Source: Ruminococcoides sp052118065
GTDB taxonomy: Bacteria; Bacillota; Clostridia; Oscillospirales; Acutalibacteraceae
Reading direction: 5' to 3'
Length of the DNA stretch: 64,000 nt
Assembly (NCBI GenBank): GCA_052118065.1
Contig: JBQKHY010000003.1
Location: 1 to 64,000 of the forward strand
Part shown: positions 1 to 8,194 of the stretch, piece by piece
Position numbering within the stretch: the stretch's first letter is position 1
Layout: every line of letters starts with the position of its first letter
Program-made: the position numbers and the translations under genes
The notes under the pieces: model-generated
Databases searched by the model: none
Told to the model about the DNA's origin: nothing
The model's input: only the letters and a program-made list of their open reading frames with translations

Positions 1-141
1 GAAATCCATTCATTAATTAATATTCATAATCAAAAGTCAGTAAAACAAGCGAAATATTAAATCGTATTTTATTTTTACCCTAAAATGGGTCATATCTATT
101 TACAACACAGAAAATAGAATTATTACTATTTTGTTATTTAA

Positions 142-170
142 TTGATTTAAATAATTTATTGTGATACAAT
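142..170 (+). promoter_or_regulatory. sigma-A promoter of the DUF975/CmpB-like gene
   Basis: TTGATT at 142-147 and TACAAT at 165-170 are separated by 17 bp. A TG one base before the -10 box makes it an extended -10. It lies about 30 bp before the GTG start at 203. The preceding 140 bases are AT-rich and show nothing recognisable. Confidence 0.6.
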
Positions 171-202
171 AAGATGATTGTTTATGTATAAGAGGTGATA
201 TT

Positions 203-2086
203 GTGAATAGAAAAATGCTGAAAAAAACCGGTAAAAAGCATTTTAATGCACATTATTGGATATGTGTTGTTGCTTGTTTACTTGCTTCATTATTCGGTAT
301 TGAGTTTGTTGGGTCTACAGATATTGTAAAGGCTTTTACAAGTGATACCAGCCAAACAGACATTACAAGTGTTTCACCATTTGTTGCTAATACATATAGT
401 TTAATTGATAACTTTATGGGTGAAGATAAAGAGAAGATAAAAAAATCTGCTACCAAACTAATGGATGATGAGAAGAATAAGGATGTTACTTACGGTGGAC
501 TTGAACTTGGTAGAAAAGATGGTGTCCTTGCTCATGTTGTAAATATGGTTTCATCAGGTTCAATGATTTTAACAATTCTTGTTGCTATAAAGAATGTAGC
601 AGAATCAAGTTACCTGTTAGCTGCAATTCTTGTTGTAATTTCATTGTTACTAATAATCTTAATTTGGGCGATTATTTTCAATACATTTTCTGTTGCATAT
701 AGAAGAATCTTTATGGAAAGCAGAGTATATGAGAAAATTCCTTTCCAAAGATTTTTGTTTATTTATAAGGATAGAAAGCTATTCAAAGTTGCACTTACTG
801 TTGGATTGAAAGAAGTATTTCAATTCTTATGGAATTTAACAATAGTAGGTGGTATCATCAAAAGATATTCCTACGCATTAGTACCTTATATTGTAGCTGA
901 AAATAAGGATATTTCACCTTTAAAGGCTATTACCTTATCAAGAAAAATGATGAAAGGTCATAAGTGGGAATTATTTGTTCTTGATATTTCTTTCATAGGT
1001 TGGTATATTTTGGATTTCCTTACACTGGGACTTTTAGGTATTTTCTTCCTAAATCCATATAAAGATTCTGTTGTTTGTGAATATTATGTAAACCGTAGAG
1101 AAAAGTGTAAATCGGAAAATCTAGAGAATGCTAATTTACTAAATGACACATATCTATATGAAAAAGCAACTAATGAAACAATCAGAAATTCATACAATGA
1201 TATTATTGAGCTTATGGATACACCTGAACCTGTAATTCATAAGAGAAACAAATTCCTTACATTTATAGCAAATGTATTTGGTGTAATTCCTACTTACAAT
1301 CAGACAGAAAAGGAATACACAGAATATACTGAAAGAAAAATCAAAATTTCTAACTTTAAGGATGTTATTAACGGATATACATACCCAACAAGACTTTATC
1401 CTTTAGGTGAAAAGGTAAGAAAACCAAGATTTGAACACCTACACTATATGAGAAGATACTCAATAACTTCACTAATAATGATGTTCTTTATCTTCTGCTT
1501 TATGGGTTGGTTCTGGGAAGTGATTTTCCACTTTATCGAGAAAGGTGAATTTGTAAATCGTGGTGTAATGCATGGTCCTTGGTTGCCTATTTACGGTAGT
1601 GGTTGTGTAATGATTCTTGTTTTACTGAATAAACTTAGAAAGAATCCTATTATTGAGTTTAACTCAGCAGTTGTACTTTGTGGTATAGTTGAGTATTTCA
1701 CATCAGTGTTCCTGGAATATCAGTACGGTAAACTATGGTGGGATTATAGTGGATATTTCCTAAATATCAACGGTAGAGTTTGTGCAGAAGGTCTCCTTGT
1801 ATTTGGTGTTGGTGGTATTATTGTTGTTTATATAGTAGCACCATTACTTGATAACCTACTTCGCAAAATTCCACTAAAAATATCAATTACAATTTGTGTT
1901 GTACTTGTCCTAGCTTTTACAGCTGATAGAATTTATTCTTCAAAAGTACCTAACTCAGGTAAAGGTGTTACCGATTATAGTAGGGAAATTAAGCTAAAAC
2001 CTAAGTCAACCAAAACTTCTTATAAACCAACTTGTAATGTAACAGACTTGGATAGTTATATTATCGGTAAATCAGCAAAATTGTAA
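203..2086 (+). CDS. DUF975 and CmpB-like (DUF1113) integral membrane protein
   Basis: Membrane protein of 627 aa. The first half has several hydrophobic segments and a cytoplasmic-looking region resembling DUF975 proteins. From about residue 420 to 585 there is a second membrane block with MHGPWLPIYG and the FLEYQYGKLWWDYSGY region, typical of the putative ABC transporter permease family CmpB/DUF1113. The start is GTG at 203, with AGAGGTG just upstream; no better ATG precedes the first hydrophobic segment. The function is not established for either family. Finding both parts in one chain is the odd point. It is transcribed alone: a promoter lies upstream and a strong terminator downstream. 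Confidence 0.7.
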   Translation: MNRKMLKKTGKKHFNAHYWICVVACLLASLFGIEFVGSTDIVKAFTSDTSQTDITSVSPFVANTYSLIDNFMGEDKEKIKKSATKLMDDEKNKDVTYGGLELGRKDGVLAHVVNMVSSGSMILTILVAIKNVAESSYLLAAILVVISLLLIILIWAIIFNTFSVAYRRIFMESRVYEKIPFQRFLFIYKDRKLFKVALTVGLKEVFQFLWNLTIVGGIIKRYSYALVPYIVAENKDISPLKAITLSRKMMKGHKWELFVLDISFIGWYILDFLTLGLLGIFFLNPYKDSVVCEYYVNRREKCKSENLENANLLNDTYLYEKATNETIRNSYNDIIELMDTPEPVIHKRNKFLTFIANVFGVIPTYNQTEKEYTEYTERKIKISNFKDVINGYTYPTRLYPLGEKVRKPRFEHLHYMRRYSITSLIMMFFIFCFMGWFWEVIFHFIEKGEFVNRGVMHGPWLPIYGSGCVMILVLLNKLRKNPIIEFNSAVVLCGIVEYFTSVFLEYQYGKLWWDYSGYFLNINGRVCAEGLLVFGVGGIIVVYIVAPLLDNLLRKIPLKISITICVVLVLAFTADRIYSSKVPNSGKGVTDYSREIKLKPKSTKTSYKPTCNVTDLDSYIIGKSAKL

Positions 2087-2144
2087 TTTTTATAAGAAAA
2101 TCGCCAAATTTGTATTTTGTAAATTTAATAGTGTTAACTAAACT

Positions 2145-2176
2145 AATGGTCATACAGAAATGTATGACCATTTTTT
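2145..2176 (+). terminator. intrinsic terminator
   Basis: A 12-bp perfect stem (AATGGTCATACA / TGTATGACCATT) with a GAAA loop is followed by a T-run. It ends the 203-2086 transcript. Confidence 0.9.
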
Positions 2177-2222
2177 ATGCCTATAAATAATTAATCCAAA
2201 ATAAAAAAATCAAAATTAAGTC

Positions 2223-2251
2223 TTGACAACAAGAAAATAACAATGTATATT
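2223..2251 (+). promoter_or_regulatory. sigma-A promoter of the Cys/Met PLP enzyme gene
   Basis: TTGACA at 2223-2228, a 17-bp spacer and TATATT at 2246-2251. The -35 is a perfect match. Just downstream, ATAGGTT (2269-2275) lies near the expected transcription start, and a copy of it is found in the promoter of the nearby Rrf2 gene. Confidence 0.75.
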
Positions 2252-2293
2252 ATAAACATACTAAACAGATAGGTTATATATGAAAGGAAGATA

Positions 2294-3487
2294 ATGATGA
2301 GTAAAGATATTAATAACAACTTAGGTTTTCAGACAAGAGCAGTACATAAAGGCAACGGTATCGACAAAGAAACCGGTGCTATCAAAAGACCAATTACAAT
2401 GGCAAACAGTTACGAATTACCATATGACCCTAGTGACTTAAACTGGAGTAGTGCAGGTAAGAATCTTTATACAAGAAACGGTGGTTCTAACCAACAGTAT
2501 TTACAAGAAAAACTTGCATCCCTTGAAGGTGGAGAAGATGCAGTTGTACTAGCCAGTGGTGTAGCTGCTTTATCAGGTTTATTCTTTGCACTACTAAAAA
2601 GTGGTGACCATGTAATTTTCTCAAGTGTTACCTACATAGCAGTTTATAGACTACTAAATGAACTATTAAACAATAAATTTGGTGTGGAAACAACTATTGT
2701 TGATACTTCAAATGTAGAAAATGTAAAGAAAGCTATTAAGCCTAATACAAAGCTAATCCACATTGAAACACCGGGAAACCCAACACTTACTATTTCAGAT
2801 ATTAAGGCTATTGCTAAGGTAGCACATGATAATGGTGCATTGCTTTCTGTTGACAATACTTTTGCTTCACCATACAATCAACGACCTGTTGAATTGGGTG
2901 CTGACTTTACAGTTGAAAGCTTAACAAAGTATATTAACGGTCACGGTGATGCAATGGGTGGTGCTATTATCGGTAAGAAGAAGTATCTTGATATTATCAG
3001 AGCACAGTCACAGATTAACCTAGGTGCAACAATCAGCCCATTTAACGCATGGCTAATTATGAGAGGTTCTGTAACATTACCGCTTAGAATGAAACAGCAT
3101 AACGAAAATGCTCTAAATGTAGCTAAGTATCTACAAACAGTTAAGGGTGTTAGCTTTGTTGCATATCCGGGACTGGAAAATCACCCTAATCACCAAATAG
3201 CAAAAGAACAAATGACAAATGGTTATGGTGGTGTGTTGTCCTTTGGTTTAAAAGCAGACCATGATACATATAATAGAGTTGTAAGCCACTTAAATGTTAT
3301 TACATCAGCAGTTTCTTTAGGTCATGATGAAAGCCTAATTGTATTCCTAGGTGAAAATGATGAAAGACAGTATCTGTATCCGGAAGAATTCCACAACGGT
3401 TTCTTTAGATTTAGTGTAGGTATTGAAGATGCAGATGATATTATTGCAGATTTGCAACAAGCATTTGAAAAAGAAAATTTAGTATAA
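2294..3487 (+). CDS. trans-sulfuration family PLP enzyme (cystathionine/methionine gamma-lyase type)
   Basis: Cytosolic PLP-dependent enzyme of the Cys/Met metabolism family, 397 aa, the usual length. The PLP lysine sits in ESLTKYINGHGD, the aspartate before it in SVDNTFASPY, and the PLP phosphate-binding region in VLASGVAALSG. Such enzymes cleave or make cystathionine, homocysteine or methionine; sequence alone does not settle which (cystathionine gamma-lyase, gamma-synthase or methionine gamma-lyase). The start is ATG at 2294 or 2297 behind GAAAGGAAG. It converges with an Rrf2-type regulator at 3621-4058, a family that includes the cysteine regulator CymR, so regulation by sulfur status is possible. 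Confidence 0.85.
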   Translation: MMSKDINNNLGFQTRAVHKGNGIDKETGAIKRPITMANSYELPYDPSDLNWSSAGKNLYTRNGGSNQQYLQEKLASLEGGEDAVVLASGVAALSGLFFALLKSGDHVIFSSVTYIAVYRLLNELLNNKFGVETTIVDTSNVENVKKAIKPNTKLIHIETPGNPTLTISDIKAIAKVAHDNGALLSVDNTFASPYNQRPVELGADFTVESLTKYINGHGDAMGGAIIGKKKYLDIIRAQSQINLGATISPFNAWLIMRGSVTLPLRMKQHNENALNVAKYLQTVKGVSFVAYPGLENHPNHQIAKEQMTNGYGGVLSFGLKADHDTYNRVVSHLNVITSAVSLGHDESLIVFLGENDERQYLYPEEFHNGFFRFSVGIEDADDIIADLQQAFEKENLV

Positions 3488-3520
3488 TTTCTTAACATAA
3501 AACTGAATTCCCTGTAAAAG

Positions 3521-3560
3521 AAAAGTAGATGCTTATTATTAATAAACATCTACTTTTTCT
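3521..3560 (+). terminator. intrinsic terminator
   Basis: AAGTAGATG at 3523-3531 pairs with CATCTACTT at 3547-3555, with an inner TTATT/AATAA extension, then T5. It ends the PLP-enzyme transcript. Confidence 0.8.
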
Positions 3561-3620
3561 ATACCAATATATAATAGATAGCAAAATATCCTTTCCGTAG
3601 GGGAAAGGTTAAATTAAGAA

Positions 3621-4058
3621 TTAAATCATATAACTGTCCGAGGCTCTGTCTTTCTGCATATCAAGAATATCTTGCAAAGTAATGTTGTCAAGATAATTAG
3701 TGATAACTTCATAAAGACCTTGCCATACAGGTAAAGTCATACATTCACCGGCTCTTTCACATTCGTTAGGGTCTTGATCAAGACAAGCAACCGGTGCAAT
3801 ACTGCCCTCTGTAATTCTAAGAATTTCACCAACAGTATATTTATCAGCAGGTCTGGATAACTTGTAACCACCCTGATAACCTCTGTTAGTTCTTAATGTG
3901 TCAGCCTTGTTAAGAATTGGCACAATCTGTTCTAAGTATTTTTTAGAAATATTTTGTCTTTCTGCAATATCTTTAAGTGCTACAAACCCATCATTGCCGT
4001 TTTCAGCAAGGTCTAGCATCATTCTTAGTGCATATCTACCTTTTGTTGATATTTTCAT
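3621..4058 (-). CDS. Rrf2-family transcriptional regulator with three cysteines
   Basis: DNA-binding regulator of 145 aa with the Rrf2 start MKISTKGRYALRMMLDLA, a winged helix (residues about 25-65, ISKKYLEQI) and the wing RGYQGGYKLSRP. C92, C100 and C106 lie where IscR and NsrR bind an Fe-S cluster, so this protein may sense Fe-S, NO or redox state; CymR proteins usually lack this set. The role is inferred. It has its own consensus promoter, and its neighbour is the convergent sulfur amino-acid enzyme. A short GC hairpin at 3591-3609 may end the transcript but lacks a good T-run. Confidence 0.85.
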   Translation of the reverse strand: MKISTKGRYALRMMLDLAENGNDGFVALKDIAERQNISKKYLEQIVPILNKADTLRTNRGYQGGYKLSRPADKYTVGEILRITEGSIAPVACLDQDPNECERAGECMTLPVWQGLYEVITNYLDNITLQDILDMQKDRASDSYMI

Positions 4059-4097
4059 TTTATTACCTCTTTATTTTGTACATAATAACATACTATA

Positions 4098-4126
4098 ATA
4101 ATACCATATGATTAATAGGTTTTCAA
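4098..4126 (-). promoter_or_regulatory. sigma-A promoter of the Rrf2 gene with possible autoregulatory site
   Basis: On the minus strand TTGAAA (4126-4121), a 17-bp spacer, TATTAT (4103-4098). The spacer holds an imperfect palindrome, ATACC...GGT, including the AACCTAT word also present in the PLP-enzyme promoter, as might be expected for Rrf2 binding. Confidence 0.7.
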
Positions 4127-4145
4127 GAGTAAATTTTCCCAAAAA

Positions 4146-4179
4146 GAAAAAAAGACACCGAATTATTAATTCAGTGTCT
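4146..4179 (-). terminator. intrinsic terminator of the tandem-repeat RNA
   Basis: On the minus strand a 12-bp stem AGACACUGAAUU / AAUUCGGUGUCU pairs fully through one U-G wobble and is followed by U6. On the plus strand the same position is a C-A mismatch with no T-run, so the minus orientation is right. Confidence 0.8.
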
Positions 4180-4341
4180 GTCCTGTCACTTTTGAATACG
4201 GCGTCGTGACCTCAGTTGTCCCGAACCAAAAGGGTCTCGCACATAAACTTCAATTATGACAGAACCAATATTAGGTACGGCACCGTGTTCTCGATGGCTT
4301 TCGGGAACCAAAGGAACTTGCACATAAACCCTAATACTGTT
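4147..4341 (-). ncRNA. unassigned small RNA with two tandem structured repeats
   Basis: About 195 nt with its own promoter and terminator and no reading frame. Two copies of a structured unit share GUUUAUGUGC, a central UUUGGUUC and a closing GCCGUA. The outer stem covaries: UAUUAGG/CCUAAUA in the promoter-proximal copy, UUGAA/UUCAA in the distal one. The next stem also covaries (GUUC/GAAC versus GACC/GGUC). Covariation supports real RNA structure. It matches no family I recognise, including 6S, SRP, tmRNA and the common riboswitches. It could be a trans-acting RNA or a tandem riboswitch whose terminator controls the downstream Rrf2 gene, although that gene has its own promoter. Confidence 0.55.
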
Positions 4342-4347
4342 TTCTTA

Positions 4348-4376
4348 AATTTAACATATACAGATAATAATATCAA
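4348..4376 (-). promoter_or_regulatory. promoter of the tandem-repeat RNA
   Basis: On the minus strand TTGATA (4376-4371), 17 bp, TAAATT (4353-4348), with TG one base before the -10. It predicts a start near 4341. Confidence 0.55.
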
Positions 4377-4486
4377 TATTTAATGTAAAATTGATTTAAA
4401 GAATAGAGGATAAGTCCCATAAATAGTATATTTAATGGGCAAAATAAAGAAAATAAAAATTTTTCAAAAAAATTTATAAAAAAGGG

Positions 4487-4515
4487 TTGACTTTTCTTGA
4501 AAATAGTATATAATA
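4487..4515 (+). promoter_or_regulatory. promoter of tRNA-Gln
   Basis: TTGACT at 4487-4492, 17 bp, TATAAT at 4510-4515; about 40 bp before the tRNA. Confidence 0.85.
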
Positions 4516-4555
4516 AATATCGTTGTTGAGAGACACGACAACACAAATCAAATAT

Positions 4556-4629
4556 AGAGGTATAGTGTAACGGTAACACTCCGGACTCTGACTCCGTCAT
4601 TTAAGGTTCGAATCCTTATACCTCTGCCA
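4556..4629 (+). tRNA. tRNA-Gln (anticodon CTG)
   Basis: 74 nt including an encoded CCA. The acceptor stem AGAGGTA/TACCTCT has discriminator G. The anticodon loop CTCTGAC carries CTG, and the T-arm contains GGTTCGAATCC. It is a single-gene unit with its own promoter and terminator. Confidence 0.95.
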
Positions 4630-4632
4630 CAG

Positions 4633-4662
4633 AGCACTGATTTTCATCAGTGCTTATTTTTT
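4633..4662 (+). terminator. intrinsic terminator of tRNA-Gln
   Basis: AGCACTGA / TCAGTGCT stem, six-base loop, then TATTTTTTT. Confidence 0.9.
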
Positions 4663-4735
4663 TGTTATAATAATAATTTTGTGATAATTGTGATATAATA
4701 TAATTAAAAATCATAAAATTTGTTATTTATTTTAA

Positions 4736-4764
4736 TTGACCTTTTTCTACAATAATAGTATAAT
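4736..4764 (+). promoter_or_regulatory. promoter of the lipoprotein gene
   Basis: TTGACC at 4736-4741, 17 bp, TATAAT at 4759-4764. A further TGTGATATAAT at 4689-4699 lacks a -35 box. Confidence 0.8.
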
Positions 4765-4803
4765 TTTATTCAGTAAAAATATGAATATTTGGAGGCAAAC
4801 ATA

Positions 4804-5277
4804 ATGAAAAAAGTTTTAACTATTACTTTATCACTTGTATTTGTATTATTTGCATTTGCAGGTTGTGGTTCAAGTAGCAGTAATAAGGATGTTGAACTTG
4901 CTAAGGTTCTTTCTGATGTAAATGATAACGGTAATCTTTCTTCAATGAAGACTATTTCAAATACAAAAGATTTACAAAAGCAGTTTGATATTGACCCTAA
5001 TACTGTATCAGATTTTATTGCAGAAGTTTCTGAAGACGGTGACTTCCCAACAACTGTTATTGTAACTAAGGCTAATGATGAAGAAGGCAAGGATAAGATT
5101 AACGAAAAGCTTAATTCTTACCTAAACGAAAAGCTAAGCAATGCTCAGTCTTACAACACTGATCAGGTTTCTACTATTGAGACTTGTAAAGTACAGGACA
5201 ACGGTCTATATTCAATGTTAGTTATTGCTAAGAATCACGAAGACATTGAAAAGATTATCAATGGTTATTTTAGCTAA
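4804..5277 (+). CDS. small predicted lipoprotein, function unknown
   Basis: 157 aa with a classical lipoprotein signal: MKKVLTITLSL, a hydrophobic core and the lipobox FAGC, so Cys20 would be lipidated after signal peptidase II cleavage. The rest is a short acidic soluble domain; I do not recognise the family. The start is ATG 4804, eight bases after GGAGG (4791-4795); an earlier in-frame TTG at 4789 overlaps that site. It is expressed alone, between its own promoter and terminator. Confidence 0.75.
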   Translation: MKKVLTITLSLVFVLFAFAGCGSSSSNKDVELAKVLSDVNDNGNLSSMKTISNTKDLQKQFDIDPNTVSDFIAEVSEDGDFPTTVIVTKANDEEGKDKINEKLNSYLNEKLSNAQSYNTDQVSTIETCKVQDNGLYSMLVIAKNHEDIEKIINGYFS

Positions 5278-5294
5278 TTAAATAAAGATTTCCT

Positions 5295-5327
5295 GCCACA
5301 ACTTTTTGTTGTGGCTTTTCTTTTTTT
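5295..5327 (+). terminator. intrinsic terminator
   Basis: GCCACAAC / GTTGTGGC stem with a T5 loop and T-rich tail. The -35 box of the next promoter overlaps its right arm. Confidence 0.9.
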
Positions 5328-5337
5328 GTGATATAAT
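5309..5337 (+). promoter_or_regulatory. extended -10 promoter of pcrA
   Basis: TTGTGG at 5309-5314, 17 bp, TATAAT at 5332-5337 preceded by TGA: a full TGnTATAAT extended -10. The -35 is embedded in the preceding terminator hairpin. Confidence 0.65.
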
Positions 5338-5394
5338 GTATATGTTTGTATGATAATTCTATTAAAGAAATATAAAGAAAGTTTGAGATAGATT

Positions 5395-7602
5395 ATGAGT
5401 TTAACTGAATTACAAAAAGAGTATTCTTTTATGAATGATATGCAGCAGAAAGCTGTTTTTAAAACAGAAGGTCCTGTTCTTATTCTTGCAGGTGCAGGTA
5501 GTGGTAAAACAACAGTTCTTGTAAACAGAATCAGCTATATTCTTCGTATGGGACTTTGCAGACCTTGGCAGATACTTGCTATCACTTTTACCAATAAAGC
5601 AGCTACAGAGCTAAAGGAAAGAATCTGTAAAGCAGTACCGGAACAAGGTGATGACATTTGGGCAGCAACATTCCATAGCACTTGTTCAAGAATTTTGCGT
5701 AGATATGGTGACAGAATAGGCTATTCAAACCATTTTACTGTTTATGATTCCGATGACCAAAAAAGACTTGTAAAGGAAATTTTAAAGCAACTTAATATTG
5801 ATGAAAAGTTTTTACCTGTAAAAACTGTATTAAATGAAATTTCTCACGCTAAGGATAAAATGGAAACTCCTGAAATGATGGAAGAAAAGGCGGGTTATGA
5901 CAACCGTCTTGTTTCTATTGCTAAGGTGTATAAGCAGTATACAGGCAGACTTAAGTCCTCAGATGCAATGGACTTTGATGATATGCTACTGAATACTGTT
6001 CATCTTCTAAAAACTTGCCCTGATGTTCTAGAGTATTATCAAAACCTATTTAAGTACATAATGGTTGACGAATATCAAGATACCAACAAAGTACAGTATG
6101 AATTTGTAAGATTACTTGCTGAAAAGTCAGGCAACATTTGTGTTGTTGGTGATGATGACCAGAGTATTTACAAATTCCGTGGTGCTACTATTGAAAATAT
6201 TTTGTCATTTGAAAACAACTTTCCTGGGGCAGAAGTAATTAGACTTGAACAGAACTATAGAAGTACCCAGACAATCCTAGATGCAGCCAATGAGGTTATT
6301 AAGCATAACTCAGCCCGTAAAGGTAAAACATTATGGACAGAAAATAAAAAGGGTGACAAGGTTACTTTCTATACTGCTTTTTCCGAAAGAGATGAAGCAA
6401 TGTTTATTGCCGACAAAATTCTTGACGGTGTAAAAGAGGGAAGAAAGTTCTCAGATTTTGCAGTTTTATACAGAATGAATGCACAGTCAAACGCAGTGGA
6501 ACATTCACTTTCCAGAACTGGTATTCCACACAGAATTATCGGTGGTCACAGATTCTATGATAGAGAAGAAGTCCGTGATATGGTAGCATACCTTCATGTT
6601 ATAAATAACCCTCATGATGATATTAGACTTAGAAGAATTATAAATAAGCCTAAGAGAGCAATAGGTGCAACAACAGTAGAAAAGGCTGCTAATATTGCCA
6701 CAAACCTAGGCGACAGTATCTATAATGTTATCAAAGAGGCAGACGCCTATCCTGACCTTTCAAGAGCCGCTAAAAAGCTAAAAGAGTTTGTTGCATTGAT
6801 TGATGGTTTCATTGATGCAGTAAATAGCAATATGTATAGTCTAGCTGAAATTTATAACCTTATTCTAGAACATACTGATTATGAAAGATATATCAGAACA
6901 GAAAAGGATAAGCCTGATGAAAGAATTGAAAACATAGAGGAACTTCGTTCTAATATTGTTAATTTTGAAAAGGAATATGAAGAAAATGCTGACCTTACAA
7001 CATTCCTAGAAGAAATTTCCCTACAAACAGATATTGATAACTATGATGCCGACTCCGATACAGTAGTAATGATGACACTTCATAGTGCAAAGGGTCTTGA
7101 ATTCCCTGTAGTATTTATTCCGGGTATGGAAGAGGGAATTTTCCCATCAAATATGACAATTATGAATCCTGAAGAAATGGATGAAGAACGCAGACTTGCA
7201 TATGTAGGTATCACAAGAGCAAAAGAAAAACTTTACCTACTGAGAGCACAGGACAGAATGTTATTCGGTTCAACTCAGCATAACCGACCATCAAGATTTA
7301 CTAAGGAAATTCCTGAAGAATTAGTTGATTTACAGGGTAAGGAAAGAAAAGAAAAAGTCAGCGAAGACTTCTTAAAATACGGTAAACCTAAGAAAAACTT
7401 CTCAGGCTTTAAGAAAACTCCTACAACCACCCCTAAGTCAACTACTTATGCAGTAGGGGATGCAGTAATGCATAAAGTTTTCGGCAAGGGTACAATCGTC
7501 AGAGCAGACAAAATGGGTAATGACCAAATGTTGCAAATTGCCTTTGATACTGCCGGTACAAAAACTCTAATGGCAAACTTCTGTAAAATGGAAAAACTTT
7601 AA
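5395..7602 (+). CDS. pcrA: ATP-dependent DNA helicase PcrA/UvrD
   Basis: Superfamily 1A 3'-5' helicase for repair and for clearing replication-transcription conflicts; 735 aa, normal length. Walker A is AGAGSGKTT at residues 32-40, Walker B/motif II is DEYQDT, and DDDQSIYKFRGA, QNYRST and the late LHSAKGLEF and YVGITRAKE motifs are all present. The last about 45 residues (from AVMHKVFGKGTI) form the Tudor-like tail that in PcrA contacts RNA polymerase. The start ATG 5395 has only a weak ribosome-binding site. No clear terminator follows, so transcripts may run into the repeat region downstream. Confidence 0.95.
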   Translation: MSLTELQKEYSFMNDMQQKAVFKTEGPVLILAGAGSGKTTVLVNRISYILRMGLCRPWQILAITFTNKAATELKERICKAVPEQGDDIWAATFHSTCSRILRRYGDRIGYSNHFTVYDSDDQKRLVKEILKQLNIDEKFLPVKTVLNEISHAKDKMETPEMMEEKAGYDNRLVSIAKVYKQYTGRLKSSDAMDFDDMLLNTVHLLKTCPDVLEYYQNLFKYIMVDEYQDTNKVQYEFVRLLAEKSGNICVVGDDDQSIYKFRGATIENILSFENNFPGAEVIRLEQNYRSTQTILDAANEVIKHNSARKGKTLWTENKKGDKVTFYTAFSERDEAMFIADKILDGVKEGRKFSDFAVLYRMNAQSNAVEHSLSRTGIPHRIIGGHRFYDREEVRDMVAYLHVINNPHDDIRLRRIINKPKRAIGATTVEKAANIATNLGDSIYNVIKEADAYPDLSRAAKKLKEFVALIDGFIDAVNSNMYSLAEIYNLILEHTDYERYIRTEKDKPDERIENIEELRSNIVNFEKEYEENADLTTFLEEISLQTDIDNYDADSDTVVMMTLHSAKGLEFPVVFIPGMEEGIFPSNMTIMNPEEMDEERRLAYVGITRAKEKLYLLRAQDRMLFGSTQHNRPSRFTKEIPEELVDLQGKERKEKVSEDFLKYGKPKKNFSGFKKTPTTTPKSTTYAVGDAVMHKVFGKGTIVRADKMGNDQMLQIAFDTAGTKTLMANFCKMEKL

Positions 7603-7764
7603 TTTTATTTTACCGTTAATTTTTGTGTTAAGATTAATATAAATAAGATAATTTAGTTTTTAAATTTGTTTCTGCTAATCTGAAAACATTTCAACAAATT
7701 AGGGTTTGTAGTGCTATTAAATAGTATCTTCTATTGTGGAATTGTAAATGAATTTACAATTCCA

Positions 7765-7960
7765 ATCACTCCTTCCGTCTTTGCATACGCAAAGCCACCT
7801 CCCTCAGCGAGGGAGGCAACAAGGTATGTACAATTTCTTTAATTATGTACAAATTTATAAGTTTGTACATATTATGCTTGGCTCCCTCAGACGAGGGAGC
7901 TGTCGATTGTAAATTGACGGTACGGCAATTTACCTTTTATAAATCGACTGAAGGAGGGAT
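7765..7960. repeat. MITE-like palindromic repeat element with terminal inverted repeats
   Basis: About 196 bp with no reading frame. The ends form an inverted pair: ATCACTCCTTCCGTC (7765-7779) against the complement of 7946-7960, 13 of 15 matching. Inside are hairpins CTTTGC/GCAAAG (7779-7794), CCTCCCTC/GAGGGAGG (7798-7816), ATGTACAAA/TTTGTACAT (about 7845-7870) and GCTCCCTC/GAGGGAGC (7881-7900). A perfect 26-bp palindrome at 7738-7763 abuts the left end. The CCTCCCTC...GAGGGAGC style resembles small non-coding repeats common in gut Ruminococcaceae. No target duplication is evident. Flanks 7603-7737 and 7961-8109 hold nothing I can identify. Confidence 0.7.
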
Positions 7961-8109
7961 AAAACTATAAATTAAATGAATTAATCGGTTGATATCTAAT
8001 TAACCTACATTACATAAACAACCCCACAAACCTTAATTTATAGAACTGATTAATCTAAACCCACAATCAAGAAATTAAAAAATAACAAAATAAAATTAAC
8101 TAATCAATC

Positions 8110-8136
8110 ACAAAATCAGAAAACCTCCATATGATA
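8110..8136 (+). promoter_or_regulatory. candidate sigma-K-like sporulation promoter
   Basis: AC at 8110-8111, 16 bp, then CATATGATA at 8128-8136, which fits the sigma-K pattern AC-16/17-CATAnnnTA. The pattern is permissive, so support is modest. The likely start near 8143 would fall after the left arm of the inverted repeat. Confidence 0.3.
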
Positions 8137-8190
8137 TAGTGTTACACCGTCAATGACGGAAACAAAAGTTTCACTATGTATGGAGGTTTT
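8120..8190 (+). promoter_or_regulatory. inverted repeat covering the ribosome-binding site of the Cys-rich gene
   Basis: AAAACCTCCATA (8120-8131) is the exact complement of TATGGAGGTTTT (8179-8190), which contains the GGAGG ribosome-binding site. ATAGTG (8136-8141) and CACTAT (8172-8177) extend the stem, and CCGTC/GACGG (8147-8159) makes an inner hairpin. RNA containing both arms would hide the site. Confidence 0.6.
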
Positions 8191-8194
8191 ACTT

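Noticed and set aside
4143..4350. Tandem structure read as a plus-strand RNA
   Set aside because: The adjoining hairpin pairs fully and has a U-run only on the minus strand, and the promoter also faces that way.
4770..5090. 106-codon minus-strand frame over the lipoprotein gene
   Set aside because: Antisense to a gene with promoter, ribosome-binding site and lipobox.
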